Source of the DNA: Bacteroidales bacterium
Lineage (GTDB): Bacteria > Bacteroidota > Bacteroidia > Bacteroidales > VadinHA17
Length of the DNA: 53,199 nucleotides
Assembly: GCA_016928075.1 (NCBI GenBank)
Contig: JAFGLJ010000008.1
Location: 1 to 53,199, forward strand
Direction of reading: 5' to 3'
A model generated the notes under the pieces. The model worked only from the letters and a program-made list of their open reading frames with translations, searched no databases and had not been told where the DNA came from. Each line of letters begins with the position of its first letter. The stretch's first letter is position 1. The translations under genes and the position numbers were made by a program. Positions 51,393-53,199 of this stretch are shown here, piece by piece.

Positions 51393-53027
51393 ATGCGAAA
51401 AATAACATTCTTTTTCAGTTTATTATTACTTATATCCTGTTCAGGAGATTCTGGCTTTGAGAAAGCATATAATAACATAAGCACTGAGGAAATGATGAGG
51501 CATGTAAGTGTGCTTGCTTCTGATGAATTCATGGGAAGAGCTCCGTTCACCAGAGGCGAAGAACTTACTATTGAATACCTTAAGAATGAACTTATTAACC
51601 TGGGCTTTGAACCGGCATTCGGTGACAGCTATTTCCAGGATGTTCCAATGGTGGAAATCAGCTCTGAAGTAGTTAATCCTGTCATTATTAATACAGGGAC
51701 AAATGAACATAAACTGTTTGCACCTGATGATGTTGCAGTAATAAGTCCGAGGATTACGGGCAATATTGAAATTAAGGATTCGGAACTGGTATTTGCCGGT
51801 TTTGGTATAACAGCCCCGGAATATGAGTGGGAGGATTTCAACGGACTTGATGTAAAGGGAAAAACCATTGTTGTTCTTGTGAATGATCCCGGTCTGTACA
51901 CGGGCAATGTTGACCTTTTCAAAGGAAGGGAAATGACTTATTACGGAAGATGGACATACAAATATGAACAGGCAGCAAAAATGGGTGCCACAGGTATACT
52001 CATCATACATGAGACTGAAGGAGCCGGATATCCCTACAATATTCCCAGGAATAGCTCCATAAGCCCTAACCTTTACCTGCAGACAGGAAACGAGAACTTT
52101 GACAGGTGCATGTTCACAGGGTGGCTCAGCGCCGGCTCGGCAGAAGCTATCTTCAGTGATGCGGGTTATGATGTAAACAAACTCAGGGCTGAAGCATGTA
52201 AACCGGGATTCAGAGGATTTGACATGAAGGCAACCATAAGTATATCAATCAATAATTCGTTTGCAAACAATATATCCAAAAACGTTGCAGGGGTATTGAA
52301 AGGGAAAGAAACACCTGATGAAGTAATAATATATTCAGGTCACTGGGATCACTTTGGAGTGGGTGAGAAAGAAAAAGGTGACTCAATATTCAATGGTGCG
52401 GTTGACAATGGCACAACAATGGCCATGGTATTTGAAATAGGAAGGGCTTTCACAAACTGCATTGACAAACCGGACCGTTCAGTAATGCTTTTCTTCCCCA
52501 CATCCGAGGAACAGGGCCTCCTCGGTTCATTATATTATACTGATCACCCTGTATTTGATATGGCCAAGACAGTTGCCTGCATAAACAATGACCTTGTCTT
52601 GCCAATTGGCAGGATGAAAGATGTTATGATTACAGGTTACGGGCAGTCGGATCTGGATGACATGCTGGAAGAGGCTGCAGCAAAGCAGGACAGATATCTG
52701 CTTCCCGACCCCAATGCACATACCGGAATGTATTTCAGGTCCGATCACTTTGCATTTGCAAAAAAAGGTGTTCCCTCACTTTACGCAAGGGGTAACTGCG
52801 ACTCCCGTAAGCATGGCAAAGAATGGGCAGCAATGCAGGAAAAAGACTATATAAACAACCGTTACCACAGGCCGGCTGATAATTATGATCCTGAAACCTG
52901 GAATTTTGAAGGTATAAGGGAAGATGCCCAGCTTGCTTTTGAGCTTGGGTACAGGCTTGCAAACTCAGATACCTGGCCCCGGTGGAAGGAAGGGTCCGAA
53001 TTCAAAAATAAAAGAACCATAAAGTAA
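51393..53027 (+). CDS. M28 family aminopeptidase lipoprotein with PA domain
   Basis: The 544-residue protein has a lipoprotein signal ending at C16 (LLLISC). A protease-associated (PA) insert occupies about residues 105-255, before the zinc peptidase domain (about 295-535). Zinc ligands are visible: H317 in SGHWDHFGVG, D338 in NGAVDNGTTMA, E372 and E373 in TSEEQGLLGS, D400 in INNDLVLPIG (in place of the more usual NLDM), and a final histidine in RSDHFAFAKKGVPS. It releases N-terminal amino acids in the periplasm or on the surface. It is the last gene of the M14-PepT-M28 operon. Confidence 0.93.
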   Translation: MRKITFFFSLLLLISCSGDSGFEKAYNNISTEEMMRHVSVLASDEFMGRAPFTRGEELTIEYLKNELINLGFEPAFGDSYFQDVPMVEISSEVVNPVIINTGTNEHKLFAPDDVAVISPRITGNIEIKDSELVFAGFGITAPEYEWEDFNGLDVKGKTIVVLVNDPGLYTGNVDLFKGREMTYYGRWTYKYEQAAKMGATGILIIHETEGAGYPYNIPRNSSISPNLYLQTGNENFDRCMFTGWLSAGSAEAIFSDAGYDVNKLRAEACKPGFRGFDMKATISISINNSFANNISKNVAGVLKGKETPDEVIIYSGHWDHFGVGEKEKGDSIFNGAVDNGTTMAMVFEIGRAFTNCIDKPDRSVMLFFPTSEEQGLLGSLYYTDHPVFDMAKTVACINNDLVLPIGRMKDVMITGYGQSDLDDMLEEAAAKQDRYLLPDPNAHTGMYFRSDHFAFAKKGVPSLYARGNCDSRKHGKEWAAMQEKDYINNRYHRPADNYDPETWNFEGIREDAQLAFELGYRLANSDTWPRWKEGSEFKNKRTIK

Positions 53028-53123
53028 ACCTATAGGCCCGAGCCCAGGTGCTGTCTAATAGCTATCATCCTCAGACACCCACCATCGATGATGATTCTAA
53101 AATGAATTGACACTTGTTCTTAG

Positions 53124-53199
53124 GCTAAGGTTTTGGCTAAGGCTCCACCTTCATCCCGTCCCGGATCATCGGGACGAAGGCTGGCCCCCTGCCCCCTGC
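53124..53199. repeat. Family B hairpin (inverted copy) with GGCTAA and G-rich words
   Basis: GGCTAA words (53124-53142) lead into a hairpin that, on the minus strand, begins CCAGCCTTCGTCCCGATG, identical to the copies at 37338 and 39454 for its first 27 bases. The other arm differs: CCACCTTC still pairs with GAAGG/TGG. Reverse-complement G-rich 7-bp units run to the window edge, so the element is cut off here. Confidence 0.75.

Noticed and set aside
51441..52010. 189-codon open frame opposite the M28 gene
   Set aside because: The plus strand encodes clear PA and M28 domains; the antisense frame has no family pattern.

Overview
The window looks like chromosomal DNA of a Bacteroidota bacterium, probably an environmental member of the Bacteroidales/Marinilabiliales type. 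The evidence is a SusC/SusD pair, many lipoprotein signal peptides, Bacteroidota-style promoters (TTG near -33, TAnnTTTG near -7), few strong Shine-Dalgarno sites, and paralogues typical of the phylum (BlaI/M56 pair, S9 peptidases, TAT-exported Gfo/Idh oxidoreductase, sulfatase). I see no rRNA, tRNA, CRISPR array, transposase or prophage.

Layout. 0.1-2.9 kb: a membrane TPR protein and a small holin-like membrane protein (minus). 3.4-7.3 kb: plus-strand operon of GNAT acetyltransferase, M20 amidohydrolase and two fold-type III PLP racemases. 7.3-11.0 kb: tightly packed minus-strand corrinoid module (corrinoid protein, methyltetrahydrofolate methyltransferase, MetH-activation-like protein, RACo-like ATPase), whose end overlaps the racemase operon. 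11.2-13.3 kb: prolyl oligopeptidase. 13.4-16.1 kb: three small exported proteins of unknown role. 16.3-23.7 kb: SusD and SusC (minus) divergent from a GH127-type glycosidase (plus). 23.9-30.6 kb: S37-type peptidase, S9 peptidase, aminopeptidase P and a BNR-repeat protein. 31.1-32.9 kb: BlaI repressor and M56 sensor protease behind two matching operators. 33.0-39.4 kb: DPP4-type peptidase, an acyltransferase/zinc-ribbon membrane pair and an Xaa-Pro dipeptidyl-peptidase. 39.7-47.4 kb: minus-strand run of CocE-like hydrolase, a GH29 fucosidase fused to a sugar-isomerase TIM barrel, a Gfo/Idh oxidoreductase and a sulfatase, beside an internally deleted DUF89 remnant. 47.6-53.0 kb: M14 carboxypeptidase, peptidase T and M28 peptidase in one operon.

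Two metabolic themes dominate. One is peptide breakdown: eleven peptidase or peptidase-like genes, many in proline-specific families and most exported, would take proline-rich peptides to dipeptides and amino acids. The other is use of decorated sugars: the fucosidase, sulfatase, oxidoreductase and CocE-like hydrolase suggest sulfated fucose-containing glycans, and SusCD plus GH127 suggest an arabinose-type glycan. The corrinoid module handles one-carbon methyl groups, but its methyl acceptor enzyme is not in the window.

The most unusual feature is the intergenic DNA. Most long gaps, mainly at gene 3' ends, contain a mosaic of short-period words (7, 8 or 11 bp) and small two-tier hairpins whose stems change while pairing is kept. 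One such mosaic sits in frame inside the sulfatase gene and appears to encode part of its signal peptide.
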